Positions 1 to 9,645 of a stretch of 29,914 nt of DNA are shown here, in pieces. The translations under genes were made by a program, and so were the position numbers. This stretch comes from Neocallimastix lanati (nom. inval.) (Eukaryota; Neocallimastigomycota; Neocallimastigomycetes; Neocallimastigales; Neocallimastigaceae), in NCBI GenBank assembly GCA_016946835.1, contig JACVTC010000424.1, positions 1 to 29,914 on the forward strand, read 5' to 3'. Below the pieces are notes generated by a model. It was not told the origin of the DNA. It saw only the letters and a list, made by a program, of their open reading frames with translations, and searched no databases. How positions within the stretch are numbered: position 1 is the first letter of the stretch; every line of letters begins with the position of its first letter.

Positions 1-105
1 TTTTATAAATTATCTGTAATATTATTATTTAATATTAAATATTGTGATTAATAATTTCATACTAAATTTAAATATAATTTTAAATTATATCAATGTTCTA
101 AAATA

Positions 106-157
106 TTCTAAAATATTCTAAAATATTCTAAAATATTCTAAAATATTATATATTAAT
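106..157. repeat. 10-nt tandem repeat (TAAAATATTC)
   Basis: About five head-to-tail copies of a 10-nt AT-rich unit lie upstream of the first tRNA gene. The block is present unchanged in copy 2 at about 19196-19247. The rest of 1-264 is AT-rich spacer with no gene visible. Confidence 0.8.
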
Positions 158-264
158 GATGGAAATATTTTACTATGGGTAAAATACTTTAATTACTATC
201 TATTGTCTGAAAGCCTAAAAGGATCTAAGGAAAATAAAACAGGAATATTAAAATTTTTAAATGC

Positions 265-338
265 GGGCTGTTAGTTCAGTTGGATAGAACGCTTGACTAC
301 GGATCAAGAGGTCGCAGGTTCAAGTCCTGCATAGCTCG
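265..338 (+). tRNA. tRNA-Arg(ACG)
   Basis: Full 74-nt cloverleaf. The acceptor stem GGGCTGT/ATAGCTC pairs throughout with two G-U pairs. The anticodon loop CTACGGA gives ACG, and the T-arm has GGTTCAAGTCC. The A34 would be edited to inosine to read CGU/CGC/CGA. Four T (339-342) separate it from tRNA-Val, so it may terminate there or be partly read through. Confidence 0.96.
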
Positions 339-342
339 TTTT

Positions 343-416
343 GATTTCGTGGTGTAGTCGGTTATCACGTCTGTCTAACACACAGACGGTCCCCGGTTCG
401 AATCCGGGCGAAATCA
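343..416 (+). tRNA. tRNA-Val(AAC)
   Basis: Complete 74-nt cloverleaf with acceptor GATTTCG/CGAAATC and discriminator A. Anticodon loop CTAACAC gives AAC; the B box is GGTTCGAATCC. Eight T at 417-424 form a strong Pol III terminator. An identical gene lies at 9078-9151 in the same unit. Confidence 0.97.
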
Positions 417-605
417 TTTTTTTTACATCATTTTCTAGATATAAATTAAAAATGCTAAAAAAAAAGAAAAAATTTAATATTTTTAATTTAATTATTATAG
501 CAAATATTAATTTTTCGTTTCTCAAAATATTTTCGTTTCGTAAAAATAAAAGAACTAAAATGTACAATACATATAAATATATTTAGCTTTAGCAATAAAA
601 AGAAC

Positions 606-688
606 TGCCAAGAGTGAGGTTCGAACTCACGCCTCTTTCGAGACCGCATCTTAAGTGCGGCGCCTTAGACCGACTCGGCCATCTTGGC
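606..688 (-). tRNA. tRNA-Leu(TAA)
   Basis: Class II tRNA of 83 nt with a long variable arm. Acceptor GCCAAGA/TCTTGGC, discriminator A, D-arm TGGCCGAG. The anticodon stem-loop CCGCA-CTTAAGA-TGCGG gives TAA, which reads UUA. A run of five A on the plus strand at 597-601 is its T5 terminator. No intron. Confidence 0.97.
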
Positions 689-954
689 TAAATATAAGTT
701 TATTTTCTTTTTAATTTATTTTTAAGATCAGTTTCTTTTCATTTAATTATTTTTTTAATTTAAAAAATTAATCTATAGCATATTATAATTTTATGGTACT
801 ATTAATGGAAAAATAAATTGATATATGTCTAAACGAACAAATAATAATAAAATTAATTATTAATGTTATAATAAATATAATTATATTAAGTATATGGATA
901 AATTATGTTTAATGATATAGTATAATATTATTAATAAAGATTATAAGTAAACTT

Positions 955-1005
<51 letters not shown>

Positions 1006-1415
1006 TATATGTATTTATTTATTTATGCTTTTTCAGTTTTAAATTTTATAATTAATCTTATAATCTTATAATCTTATAATTTGAAATATCTATAAAATAA
1101 ATTAATTATAATAAAATGTAATAATAAAAAATATTTATATTTATATTTATATTTATAAGAATGCCAATGATTTTCTAAAGCATAAATAAAAAATATTTAT
1201 TTTTAAATAATTATTATTATATAATTTTAATAAAAGATCAAATATAATAGCATTACTAAGTATGAATAATGAATAAAATAGTAAATAAATAAAATATATA
1301 ATAAAATAAAAATCTGTAACTAAAAATAATGTTGAAATAATTATGTTATTGATATATATTATATGTACTTAGGATAAGTCTTTCTTTTCAACAGAATTCG
1401 GAAAAAACAACTAAG
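689..1415. other. AT-rich spacer, no gene seen
   Basis: A 727-bp spacer between tRNA-Leu and tRNA-Gly. It holds an (AAT)n microsatellite of about 16 units (about 957-1004), a short CTTATAATCT-type repeat near 1055-1080 and a TATATTTA repeat near 1135-1156. I see no credible ORF or RNA gene. Confidence 0.7.
956..1005. repeat. (AAT)n microsatellite
   Basis: An uninterrupted AAT run of about 16 triplets, same length by eye in copy 2 (about 20046-20095). Confidence 0.9.
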
Positions 1416-1486
1416 GCATTGATGGTTTAGTGGTATAATTACCGCCTGCCACGCGGTAGACCCGGGTTCGATTCCCGGTCAATGCA
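1416..1486 (+). tRNA. tRNA-Gly(GCC)
   Basis: 71-nt tRNA with the short D-loop typical of Gly. Acceptor GCATTGA/TCAATGC, discriminator A, anticodon loop CTGCCAC giving GCC, B box GGTTCGATTCC. Only TTT separates it from tRNA-Thr. Three T should not stop Pol III, so a Gly-Thr dicistronic precursor is likely. Confidence 0.97.
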
Positions 1487-1489
1487 TTT

Positions 1490-1562
1490 GCCTTCATGGC
1501 TCAGTCGGCAGAGCATCCCCCTAGTAAGGGGAAGGTCATCGGTTCGATTCCGATTGAAGGCA
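1490..1562 (+). tRNA. tRNA-Thr(AGT)
   Basis: 73-nt cloverleaf with acceptor GCCTTCA/TGAAGGC and discriminator A. Anticodon loop CTAGTAA gives AGT (inosine-modified in vivo). Five T at 1566-1570 provide the terminator. It is probably the second cistron of a Gly-Thr transcript. Confidence 0.96.
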
Positions 1563-1811
1563 TTATTTTTATTTTATTTTATTTTTTTTTTTTTTAATTT
1601 CAAAAAGTAATATATAAATTAAATTTTTAATAATTATTGCATTTCATCAGTGTATATGTTAATTTACAAAATTAGAAAAGTTGAATTTCATCTTATAATA
1701 TTTTAACTTTTACATTTAATTAAATTATTTATAATGTTTTAACTTTCACATTTAATTAAATTATTTACAGTTTTAATTTATGTTCTATACAAGGAATTAT
1801 TATTTATTACG

Positions 1812-1847
<36 letters not shown>

Positions 1848-2183
1848 CTATTATGAATTAAATGATTTTCACACTAATATTTAAATAAATAAATAATTAA
1901 TTACGCAATTATTAAAGTTAACATATACATTTTTAAAATAAAAATTAAAATAAATAAAATAATAAATATAAATATATATATATATATTTATAATTATTAT
2001 ATAATATATTTTAAACTTAAATATTACTAATTTTTTTAATTTAAATCAAAATTTCATTTTAACTTTAAATTGTATATTTGATATTAATTTAAAAATACCA
2101 AATGATAAAATCAAACTAAATTTTATTTTCTATATTTTTATGGGGTTGTTAGTTGTTTAAAAATAAATTTAAAAACAAGATAA
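1563..2183. other. AT-rich spacer with poly(T)
   Basis: A 621-bp spacer with a 31-nt poly(T) at 1815-1845, an imperfect duplicated block around TTTAACTTTTACATTTAAT (1703-1770) and a short TA run near 1975-1986. No gene recognised. Confidence 0.7.
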
Positions 2184-2255
2184 GGCTCATTGGTCTAGTA
2201 GTATGATTCTCGCTTTGGGTGCGAGAGGTCCCGGGTTCAATTCCCGGATGAGCCC
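2184..2255 (+). tRNA. tRNA-Pro(TGG)
   Basis: 72-nt cloverleaf with acceptor GGCTCAT/ATGAGCC and discriminator C, as usual for eukaryotic Pro. Anticodon loop TTTGGGT gives TGG, and the B box is GGTTCAATTCC. Six T at 2259-2264 terminate it. Confidence 0.97.
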
Positions 2256-2608
2256 CTCTTTTTTAATTTTGACTTTTTATAATAGTTATTACTTTTATAA
2301 ATTCATTTTTAAAATCTACTGATAATTAGTATCAGAATTTAAATAAAAGAGCGAAGCAAAAATATTTTGAAAAAAAGTAATAAATGTATTAAAATATTAA
2401 TTTTATTCATAATTTTAGCAATATTTTATAATTTAAATAATAAATATATATAAATATAAATAAATATCTAAAATATAATTAATTAATACAAATAAAGGAA
2501 TAAATACTATCTTAAAATCATATATTAATAATAAATTTAAACACTTATCAATTATATTAAATTGTAAGGTATACAAGAATATTATATATTTAATAATTTA
2601 CTAAATAT
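2256..2608. other. AT-rich spacer, nothing recognised
   Basis: A 353-bp AT-rich sequence between tRNA-Pro and tRNA-Gln. It has no ORF, no tRNA-like B box and no strong repeat beyond short AT runs. Confidence 0.65.
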
Positions 2609-2680
2609 GGTTCTATAGTGTAGCGGTTAGCACATTGGACTTTGAATCCAATAACTCGAGTTCAAATCTCGATAGGACCT
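2609..2680 (+). tRNA. tRNA-Gln(TTG)
   Basis: 72-nt cloverleaf with acceptor GGTTCTA/TAGGACC and discriminator T. Anticodon loop CTTTGAA gives TTG (reads CAA), T-arm GAGTTCAAATCTC. The T5 terminator is at 2683-2687. Confidence 0.96.
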
Positions 2681-2886
2681 AATTTTTAATTATATTTTTA
2701 ACAATTTTTAACAATTTTAACAATTTTAAAAATTACTAAATATTAATATATTAACTTTTATTTTTATCTTTATCTTTAGTTTTTTAGCATTTAATAATAA
2801 TAATATTTTTTGTAAAAAAAAAAAAAAAGAAAATATTCTAATAAAAATAAAATTATATTGTTAATAAAAAAAATGAAAAAGGCTTA

Positions 2887-2958
2887 CTCCCAGGCGGGGA
2901 ATTGAACCCCGGTCTCCCGCGTGACAGGCGGGGATACTCACCACTATACTACCTGGGA
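2887..2958 (-). tRNA. tRNA-Asp(GTC)
   Basis: 72-nt cloverleaf with acceptor TCCCAGG/CCTGGGA and discriminator G, as expected for Asp. Anticodon loop CTGTCAC gives GTC, B box GGTTCAATTCC. The T5 terminator is read from AAAAA at 2876-2880. Confidence 0.97.
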
Positions 2959-3417
2959 TGGCTTTAATTATTTTTTGATCTTATTTTGTCATATACACTA
3001 TGTCACCGAATTTTAAAGTATGATCATGTAATTAAAGCATTTAATTAGAATTTAGAATTTCATTAAATAAAATATATTCAATATAAATTTATTTCAACAT
3101 TTAAATCATGTTATACTTATTTAATTGTATTTTGTACTTAAATTTAATTGTATTTTGTACTTAATTTTAAAGATAAAGATTTTTATGAAAACTTAATTTT
3201 TTATTTTTATTATTTTAATAAATATATATAAATATATATAAATTAAATATATAATATTTATAAATATTAAGAATTAATCAATAAAACATACTATAATATT
3301 GAAATTAAAATAAATATTATATTATTCAATTATTTAATATTATATAATCAAAAATGTATAATTCATTTTAATTATTTGCTTTTGACTTTTTTTTATTTTT
3401 ATTTTTATTGCTTTCTT

Positions 3418-3485
3418 TTATTTTATTTATTATTTTATTTATTATTTTATTTATTATTTTATTTATTATTTTATTTATTATTTTA
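3418..3485. repeat. 12-nt tandem repeat (TTTTATTTATTA)
   Basis: Five to six copies of a 12-nt unit, running directly into the T5A array. The equivalent block in copy 2 is at about 22508-22575. Confidence 0.85.
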
Positions 3486-3609
3486 TTTTATTTTATTTTT
3501 ATTTTTATTTTTATTTTTATTTTTATTTTTATTTTTATTTTTATTTTTATTTTTATTTTTATTTTTATTTTTATTTTTATTTTTATTTTTATTTTTATTT
3601 TTATTTTTA
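3486..3609. repeat. (TTTTTA)n hexanucleotide array
   Basis: About twenty TTTTTA hexamers preceded by three TTTTA pentamers. Copy 2 has two pentamers and one more hexamer, which accounts exactly for the 1-nt change in offset between the copies. Confidence 0.88.
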
Positions 3610-3826
3610 ATATATTGTATTCGAGTTTAAATGATATTTAATTGTTAATTAATTATTTCATTTTCAGTTGAATAATAATTCATAAATTTAATTTTTATCT
3701 CCATAATTATTTATAAATTTATTTTTAAAAATTTTTTTCATAAATACTACATAAAAACAAAAATTATTTTATAACCATTTGATTTTTAGTAGTACAAGAT
3801 TTATTCTTAATTTTAATCATAGGCAA

Positions 3827-3900
3827 GCTCTGTTAGCTCAGTCGGTTAGAGCGTGGTGCTAATAACGCCAAGGTCGCAGGTTCGACCCCTGCACAGAGCA
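3827..3900 (+). tRNA. tRNA-Ile(AAT)
   Basis: 74-nt cloverleaf with acceptor GCTCTGT/ACAGAGC and discriminator A. Anticodon loop CTAATAA gives AAT, B box GGTTCGACCCC. The 16-nt gap to tRNA-Lys has no T4, so an Ile-Lys dicistronic precursor is likely. A second copy is on the minus strand at 9646-9719, again beside Lys(CTT). Confidence 0.97.
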
Positions 3901-3916
3901 AACTGAATGTAAAATT

Positions 3917-3989
3917 GCCCGGCTAGCTCAATCGGTAGAGCGTGAGACTCTTAATCTCAAGGTTGTGGGTTCGACCCCCACGTTGGGCG
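3917..3989 (+). tRNA. tRNA-Lys(CTT)
   Basis: 73-nt cloverleaf with acceptor GCCCGGC/GTTGGGC (one G-U), discriminator G and anticodon loop CTCTTAA giving CTT. The T6 terminator is at 3993-3998. It is the second gene of a probable Ile-Lys transcript. Confidence 0.97.
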
Positions 3990-4743
3990 ATATTTTTTGG
4001 TAGTATTCTTTTAATCAAATAGCCTAAGTATATATAAATATTTTAATTAAACTACTTTTTAATGTATATATATATATATATATATATTTTAATTAAACTA
4101 CTTTTAATATATATATATAATATATATTTTAATTAAACTACTTTTAATATATATATATAATATATATTTTAATTAAACTACTTTTTAATATATATATATG
4201 TTTTAATGATAAATCAATATTTATATATATAATAAATAATAAGTTATGACTAACCACTAGTTTCATAAATTAAATTTTAAATTTGAACTATATAATATAT
4301 ATATTTTTATTTTTATAAATTACATATATATATAATATTTTTCTTATTATATATAAATATATATATATTAATGAAATATTAAATAAATAAATTGTATATT
4401 GTTATTAATTGAAAATATTTAATATGATAACTATAATTTTATAACATTTAAAATTTTAATACAATGAATTATTTTTAATTTAAAATTAATTTGTCTAATG
4501 TTTATTTTAATATTAATATTTATTTTGATATTAATATTTATTTTGATATTAAAATTTACTAATATCTTAAAATAGATATTAATTATTATGAATTATCAAA
4601 TTTTAAACTTAAACAATATATTTAAATAAATTAATATATTTTCTTATTTAAGAAAATTTAAAAACAAAAAATAATAAATAATATATATATATAAAATTTT
4701 TTTTTATCATAAGAATTTCCAAAAATTATTAAGTAATATAACG

Positions 4744-4779
<36 letters not shown>

Positions 4780-4810
4780 AAAGCAGGAAAAAACAAAGCC
4801 AGAAAGCGTA
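3990..4810. other. AT-rich spacer with 40-nt repeats and poly(A)
   Basis: An 821-bp spacer. It holds four copies of a roughly 40-nt unit, a TTTATTTTGATATTAATAT duplication near 4500-4550, and a 33-nt poly(A) at 4744-4776 just upstream of tRNA-Lys(TTT). No gene seen. Confidence 0.7.
4041..4200. repeat. ~40-nt tandem repeat around TTTTAATTAAACTACTTTT
   Basis: The core recurs at 4041, 4087, 4127 and 4167, each copy separated by runs of TA. The block is conserved in copy 2 at about 23132-23291. It lies downstream of the Lys(CTT) terminator and has no visible coding content. Confidence 0.85.
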
Positions 4811-4883
4811 GCCCTGTTAGCTCAGTTGGTAGAGCGTGCGGCTTTTAACCGCAAGGTCGGGGGTTCGAGCCCCCCATAGGGCG
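4811..4883 (+). tRNA. tRNA-Lys(TTT)
   Basis: 73-nt cloverleaf with acceptor GCCCTGT/ATAGGGC and discriminator G. Anticodon loop CTTTTAA gives TTT. The unavoidable T4 in the anticodon loop (4843-4846) is tolerated in such genes generally. Only two bases (TA) separate it from tRNA-Asn, so the two must be transcribed together. Confidence 0.97.
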
Positions 4884-4885
4884 TA

Positions 4886-4959
4886 GCTCTTATGGCGCAA
4901 TTGGCTAGCGCGTTCGGCTGTTAACCGAGAGGTTGGTGGTTCAAGCCCACCTAGGAGCG
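4886..4959 (+). tRNA. tRNA-Asn(GTT)
   Basis: 74-nt cloverleaf with acceptor GCTCTTA/TAGGAGC, discriminator G and anticodon loop CTGTTAA giving GTT. The terminator is T6 at 4964-4969. With a 2-nt gap to Lys(TTT) its upstream region is the body of that gene, so it is almost surely the second cistron. Confidence 0.97.
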
Positions 4960-5029
4960 TTTCTTTTTTATTATTTTCATAAAATAATATTGTATTTATT
5001 AATTTTTTACAATTTAAAGCACTAAATTA

Positions 5030-5099
<70 letters not shown>

Positions 5100-5443
5100 A
5101 TATATTTATCATTGAATTAATAAATAATTTATTATTATTCGTTGTATTTTATGAGATAAAAAAGATTTATATAAAAATATAAAAAATATAAAAAAAATAA
5201 AAAAATATTAATATTAAAAATAAAAATAAAAATAAAAATAAAAATAAAAATAAAAATAAAAAATAAAAAATAAAAATATTGTATTGCTATTGACTATATT
5301 ATTTATTAAAGTAAAATAATTATTAAATGTTGTCTTTTACGTAGTAAATTATTATACCATTATATTAAAATGAATAAAATAATTTATTTTATATTTTACT
5401 AACCTATAATTATTAATTTAAATAAAAAAAATAAGGTTCAAAA
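4960..5443. other. AT-rich spacer with 57-nt poly(T)
   Basis: A 484-bp spacer with a 57-nt poly(T) at 5036-5092 (59 in copy 2) and an AAAAAT hexamer array at about 5216-5262, the reverse-strand relative of the TTTTTA array at 3486. No gene seen. Confidence 0.72.
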
Positions 5444-5516
5444 TGGAGAATCCGGGCGTCGATCCCGGTGCCTCTCGCATGCTAAGCGAGCGCTCTACCA
5501 TTTGAGCTAATTCCCC
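5444..5516 (-). tRNA. tRNA-Ala(AGC)
   Basis: 73-nt cloverleaf with acceptor GGGGAAT/ATTCTCC, discriminator A and the G3-U70 pair that marks tRNA-Ala. Anticodon loop TTAGCAT gives AGC. The T-loop starts ATCGA rather than TTCGA, a variant seen in some eukaryotic Ala tRNAs and still a legal B box. The terminator is T4 immediately after the gene (AAAA at 5440-5443). Confidence 0.96.
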
Positions 5517-6185
5517 TTCTTTGATAATATTTCTATGTTGTCTATACTTGTGGTACGAAGTAAATTTATAATTTTATTATTATTATTATTGTTATTATTA
5601 TCATTATTATCATTATTATCATTATTATCATTACTTTCATATTATCATTATTATTATTACTATCACTATTATTGTTATTATTGTTATAAATATTATTATA
5701 ATTGTTATTAATATTATTATTATTTTTATTATTTAATTTTGGTATAAGTTGTTTTTATCTATTTAATTTTTTATCTAAATAAATTAAAATTGTAATTTTT
5801 ATAATTTTTATTACTTTTAAGATTGTATTTAATTTTTGTAATTTTTATTACTTTTAAGATTGTATTTAATTTTTATAATTTTTATTACTTTTAATAATGT
5901 ATTTATTTTTAATTAATTATATAAAAGAAAAGTCTAATATAAAATAAGCAAATAAATAATGTTAATAATTAATACTTAAATTTCACATAATAAATAATAT
6001 ATTATATATATTATATATATTATATATATTATATATATTATATATATTATATATTTTATGTATTCTATATATTCTATAATAAATAATATATCTAAAAATT
6101 GTATAATTAAGTAAATAAATATTTTAAACTATTTCTATTTGACATATTCATTAAAGAAACAAAAAAAAAGAAAAAACCTAAAAAG
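5517..6185. other. AT-rich spacer with several short tandem repeats
   Basis: A 669-bp spacer. It contains an imperfect ATT/ATC trinucleotide stretch (5573-5730), a 37-nt unit in three copies (about 5793-5900) and an ATTATATAT 9-nt repeat (5998-6055). No gene seen. Confidence 0.72.
5793..5900. repeat. ~37-nt tandem repeat, three copies
   Basis: Copies share the core TTTTTATTACTTTTAAGATT; the last copy is diverged. The block is the same in copy 2 at about 24886-24993. Confidence 0.75.
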
Positions 6186-6258
6186 TGCCGTTCCCAGGAT
6201 TCGAACCTGGGTCGAGTCGGCCACAACGACTTATACTAAACCACTATACGAGAACGGC
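6186..6258 (-). tRNA. tRNA-His(GTG)
   Basis: 73-nt cloverleaf with acceptor GCCGTTC/GAACGGC and discriminator A. Anticodon loop TTGTGGC gives GTG, B box GGTTCGAATCC. The genomic base just before the 5' end on the gene strand is G, matching the G-1 that tRNA-His needs. The T5 terminator is read from 6180-6184. Confidence 0.96.
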
Positions 6259-6614
6259 CAAAATCACTTTATTTATATAAGTTTGAAAAGTATAAATTCA
6301 ATATAGATTAACATTAAATAATAGTAATTATTTTACTAATTTCATATTTATATATAAAAAATTTCTTGACAATTTGATAATAATTTTAATTTAATAATTA
6401 TTAGAAATCTGAATTTTGATAATAAATTTTCATTAAAATATTAAACATTATTAAAATTAATAATAATATTAACCTTTAATTTTTTTTTTTTTAATTTCAT
6501 ATTATTTTTAATATTAATAAATTTAATAAATAAATAAATATATATAAAAGTACTATTAAATGAATAAATACTGAAAACGCATAAAAATTAAAAATTTAAA
6601 AAATTAAATAAAAA
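6259..6614. other. AT-rich spacer, nothing recognised
   Basis: A 356-bp AT-rich spacer between His and Phe genes; only short A/T runs and an AAAT stretch near 6528-6540. Confidence 0.65.
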
Positions 6615-6687
6615 TGCGACCTCCGTGGCTTGAACACGGGACCTTTAGATCTTCAGTCTAACGCTCTCCCAGCTGAGCTAAGGTCGC
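6615..6687 (-). tRNA. tRNA-Phe(GAA)
   Basis: 73-nt cloverleaf with acceptor GCGACCT/AGGTCGC, discriminator A and anticodon loop CTGAAGA giving GAA. It lies 11 nt downstream of tRNA-Tyr on the same strand with no T4 between them. The T5 terminator (6610-6614) follows Phe, so a Tyr-Phe dicistron is likely. Confidence 0.97.
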
Positions 6688-6698
6688 TAAATTTTAAA

Positions 6699-6783
6699 TC
6701 CTTCGAACCGGAGTCGAACCAGTGACATGTTGATTACTATATAATTCTACAGTCAACCGCTCTACCAACTGAGCTATCGAAGG
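6699..6783 (-). tRNA. tRNA-Tyr(GTA) with 12-nt intron
   Basis: 85 nt including a 12-nt intron at 6735-6746, placed after position 37 as in other eukaryotic tRNA-Tyr genes. The mature tRNA is 73 nt. Acceptor CCTTCGA/TCGAAGG has the eukaryotic Tyr C1-G72 pair, with discriminator A. Anticodon stem GTTGA/TCAAC, anticodon GTA. It is the first gene of a probable Tyr-Phe transcript. Confidence 0.95.
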
Positions 6784-7587
6784 ATCTTGTAAAATTATGC
6801 CAGAGAACCAATATAAAATATACTTATTATATGTTAAACATAAAACTCTAGATTTTTAAAGAATATATTTTAATATATATCATAAAATGGATACAATTTA
6901 ATGGTTTAATAATATCATTAATAAATATTTATATTTTAAATAAAAAATTATAATTAAGTACTTTAATTTATAAATTTATATATTATATTAAAAAAAAAAA
7001 TTTTTTTCAGAAATTTAATTAAAATATTTTTATTAAATTAATTAATAGGTTTACATATAAATATAATATCATGAATTATAAATAGCTATAAAAATAGATA
7101 AATTTTTTATAATTGAAAATATTACTATTTTCTATATTGTATTTATAAGTATTAATATTATTTATGAATTTTAATTAAAATATTTATTATATAATTATAT
7201 ATTGATATACGCATTTCTTTATATTGTAATTAAAACTTAAATACATTACTATTATTATTTTATGTCTTTGTTTTTATTATTTTTTTTTAAAATATTTATT
7301 TATATTTTTAATTTTTCGTTATTTATTAATTTTGATTATCATAACTTTTATTATTAATTTAAGAATTTTTAAAATTTCGTCTAATACTTTAAAAATTGCT
7401 TACATATATATTTTATTATAACTAAATAAAAAATAAATAAAATATAAATTATAAATAATATATAACATTTTTATATCTTAATTTATCATTACCATTAAAT
7501 TATTTATTATTTGTATTAATAGAAATAAAAAAATAAAAATAAAAAAAAAAAAGAACGAAATATTGATACCAAAATTTAGTAAAAAAG
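6784..7587. other. AT-rich spacer, no gene seen
   Basis: An 804-bp AT-rich spacer between tRNA-Tyr and tRNA-Leu(AAG). It has no ORF, no tRNA-like motif and no strong tandem repeat. Confidence 0.65.
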
Positions 7588-7670
7588 TGAACAGAGTGGG
7601 ATTCGAACCCACGCCTACGAATAGATCACGGCCTTAACGTGACGCCTTAGACCAACTCGGCCATCTGTCC
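7588..7670 (-). tRNA. tRNA-Leu(AAG)
   Basis: 83-nt class II tRNA with D-arm TGGCCGAG and a long variable arm. Acceptor GGACAGA/TCTGTTC (one G-U), discriminator A, anticodon stem-loop TCACG-TTAAGGC-CGTGA giving AAG. The T6 terminator is read from 7581-7586. Confidence 0.96.
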
Positions 7671-7901
7671 AAGTTAATAATTTTTAATTGAAATTTTCTT
7701 TTCTACCAATACTAAATTATCATTATATGATAATAATGTTATCAATGATATATACTATGCTAAAATTATTAACTAAATAATATAAATAGTAAATAGTGCA
7801 ATTAATCATAATCGATTTTAATTTTATTAGTAAATACTATATATGTATTTAAATTTTAATTTAATTTAATCAAAATCTAGAAAAAAAAAGATCAAAAGTA
7901 A

Positions 7902-7973
7902 TTCCGCATCGGGGAATCGAACCCCGGCCGCCACGGTGAAAGCGTGGAATCCTAGCCACTGGACCAATGCGGA
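7902..7973 (-). tRNA. tRNA-Glu(TTC)
   Basis: 72-nt cloverleaf with acceptor TCCGCAT/ATGCGGA, discriminator A, anticodon loop CTTTCAC giving TTC, and B box GGTTCGATTCC. A T4 is read from AAAA at 7894-7897. Confidence 0.97.
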
Positions 7974-8538
7974 TCTTGTTGTTTTAAACTTTCATTTCTT
8001 GCTTTTTTATTATATCTTTGTAGTGCAAAATTTTTCAATAGGTTAGGATTATTAATTTTATTATTAATATTATTAAATTATTAATATTACTAAATTATTA
8101 CATTTTTTCTTAAATTTTATATAATTAAACTTTACATTATTTAAATTAATTGTTTAAAGTTATTTATTAATATCTTTTCATTTTTTTTTTCTTATTTAAA
8201 TTTTTATTTATCTAGTATTATTTTATTTATATTTTTATTTTTTCTTTTTTTTTTTATTTTTTAATTTTCTTTTTTCATTTTTGTCTTTATTTAATAAATA
8301 ATATTTTTCAAGTTAATTGTAATACTTAAAAGTGAATTTGTTTGATTCAATATAATCTTAGCAAAACTTCTAAATATAATTTATAATATTAATAAATTAA
8401 TATATATGCATTTCAATGTACTTAATTTAATATTTATTATTAATAATAAATAATTATTTTTAATTTTATTTCATTCTTAAATTAGTTTTGAAAATAACAA
8501 ATATATATATATATATATATTACTATTATTTTATAATG

Positions 8539-8577
<39 letters not shown>

Positions 8578-9077
8578 AAAAAATTAAATTAATATTAAAA
8601 TATTATAAATTGCGAAAATTTTATATTTTATTTATTTTATTTATTTATTTTATACTTTAAGTTTAGTTATTAAATTTTAATTTACCTTATTTTTAATTTA
8701 GTTTTAGTTTTTCTGTTTGATTGTTCCATTATCTTCAAAAGTTTTTATAAGCTATTTTAATATTAAATATTATATATAAATTAAAATAAAATTAACAGTT
8801 ATTTATTTATTAAAATTATTTCCAATAAGTTTATTTAATTTCTTAAAATACTAAATTTTAATTTTTAATTATTTTTAAACATTTATATTATATATTAATA
8901 AATATATTATAATTATTTAATTTAATAAATATATAATATATATTTAATTAATATATCTATTCAATTAATATATCTATTTAATTGAAGTGATATTGATAAT
9001 TTTATAAATAATTTATAAATATTTTATATTGTAAATTATTATACAATATAGAAAATTTTGAAAAATTTTGTCAGATT
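7974..9077. other. Longest AT-rich spacer of the unit (1.1 kb)
   Basis: A gene-free interval with pyrimidine-rich T/C runs (8178-8285), a (TA)10 run near 8501-8520, a 36-nt poly(A) at 8539-8574 and TATTTAATTAATATATC-type repeats near 8940-8985. Position 9078 starts the next tRNA. I find no ORF or RNA gene. Confidence 0.68.
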
Positions 9078-9151
9078 GATTTCGTGGTGTAGTCGGTTAT
9101 CACGTCTGTCTAACACACAGACGGTCCCCGGTTCGAATCCGGGCGAAATCA
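9078..9151 (+). tRNA. tRNA-Val(AAC), second copy
   Basis: Identical in sequence to the tRNA-Val at 343-416, but with different flanks, so only the gene body is shared. The 6-nt gap to tRNA-Ser (TTATTT) has no T4, which suggests a Val-Ser dicistron. Confidence 0.97.
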
Positions 9152-9157
9152 TTATTT

Positions 9158-9239
9158 GACAGCATGTCCGAGTGGTTAAGGAGTGTGACTAGAAATCACA
9201 TAGGCTCTGCCTGCGCAGGTTCAAGTCCTGCTGCTGTCG
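9158..9239 (+). tRNA. tRNA-Ser(AGA)
   Basis: 82-nt class II tRNA with a long variable arm. Acceptor GACAGCA/TGCTGTC, discriminator G, anticodon loop CTAGAAA giving AGA. The T5 terminator is at 9240-9244. Confidence 0.96.
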
Positions 9240-9564
9240 TTTTTACTTTATTTTTATTATAAAAATGCAATTATACATTTAATTTTATATATTAAAAAAC
9301 TCAAAAAAAAAAAAAAAAAAAAAAACTCAAAAAAAAAAAAAAGTTAATATTAAAATGCAATATGAAATTTTTAAAAATTGTTATTTTTTTTTTTTTTTTT
9401 TTTAATTTTTTTATTTTTTATTTTATTTTTATTTTTTTTTTGTTTTGTTTTTATTTATTTATTTATTTTTTTATTTTCATTTATTTATTTGCATTTTTAT
9501 TTTCTTTTTTATTTTTATTTTATTAAAAACAAAAACAAAAAACAAAAATTAAAATATAAAAAAG
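9240..9564. other. AT-rich spacer of A-runs and T-runs
   Basis: A 325-bp spacer made of two poly(A) blocks (about 9303-9342) and a long T-rich, ATTT-repeat stretch (9381-9525). A reading frame through it gives Phe/Leu strings and then runs into the antisense of tRNA-Lys, so it is not a gene. Confidence 0.75.
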
Positions 9565-9637
9565 CGCCCAACGTGGGGGTCGAACCCACAACCTTGAGAT
9601 TAAGAGTCTCACGCTCTACCGATTGAGCTAGCCGGGC
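9565..9637 (-). tRNA. tRNA-Lys(CTT), second copy
   Basis: Same 73-nt gene body as 3917-3989 on the opposite strand. It lies 8 nt downstream of tRNA-Ile with no T4 between, and the T6 terminator is read from 9558-9563. An Ile-Lys dicistron is likely. Confidence 0.97.
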
Positions 9638-9645
9638 AAATGAAA

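Larger units (their letters stand above)
2959..3826. other. AT-rich spacer with minisatellites
   Basis: An 868-bp spacer between tRNA-Asp and tRNA-Ile dominated by two adjacent simple arrays (about 3418-3609, described separately). Reading frames through the arrays are FI/FL/FY dipeptide strings and are not genes. Confidence 0.75.

Noticed and set aside
304-567. 87-codon minus-strand frame ending in GFEPGTVCVLDRRDNRL..., repeated at 19394-19657
   Set aside because: It is the antisense translation of tRNA-Arg and tRNA-Val plus AT-rich spacer; the peptide is a typical false tRNA-derived ORF.
3376-3641. Overlapping frames of FI, FL and FY dipeptide repeats (and at 22466-22732)
   Set aside because: Translation of the TTTTTA hexanucleotide array; no start context, composition or domain suggests a protein.
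9378-9626. 82-codon frame ending NVGVEPTTLRLRVSRSTD (and at 28471-28719)
   Set aside because: T-rich spacer running into antisense tRNA-Lys.
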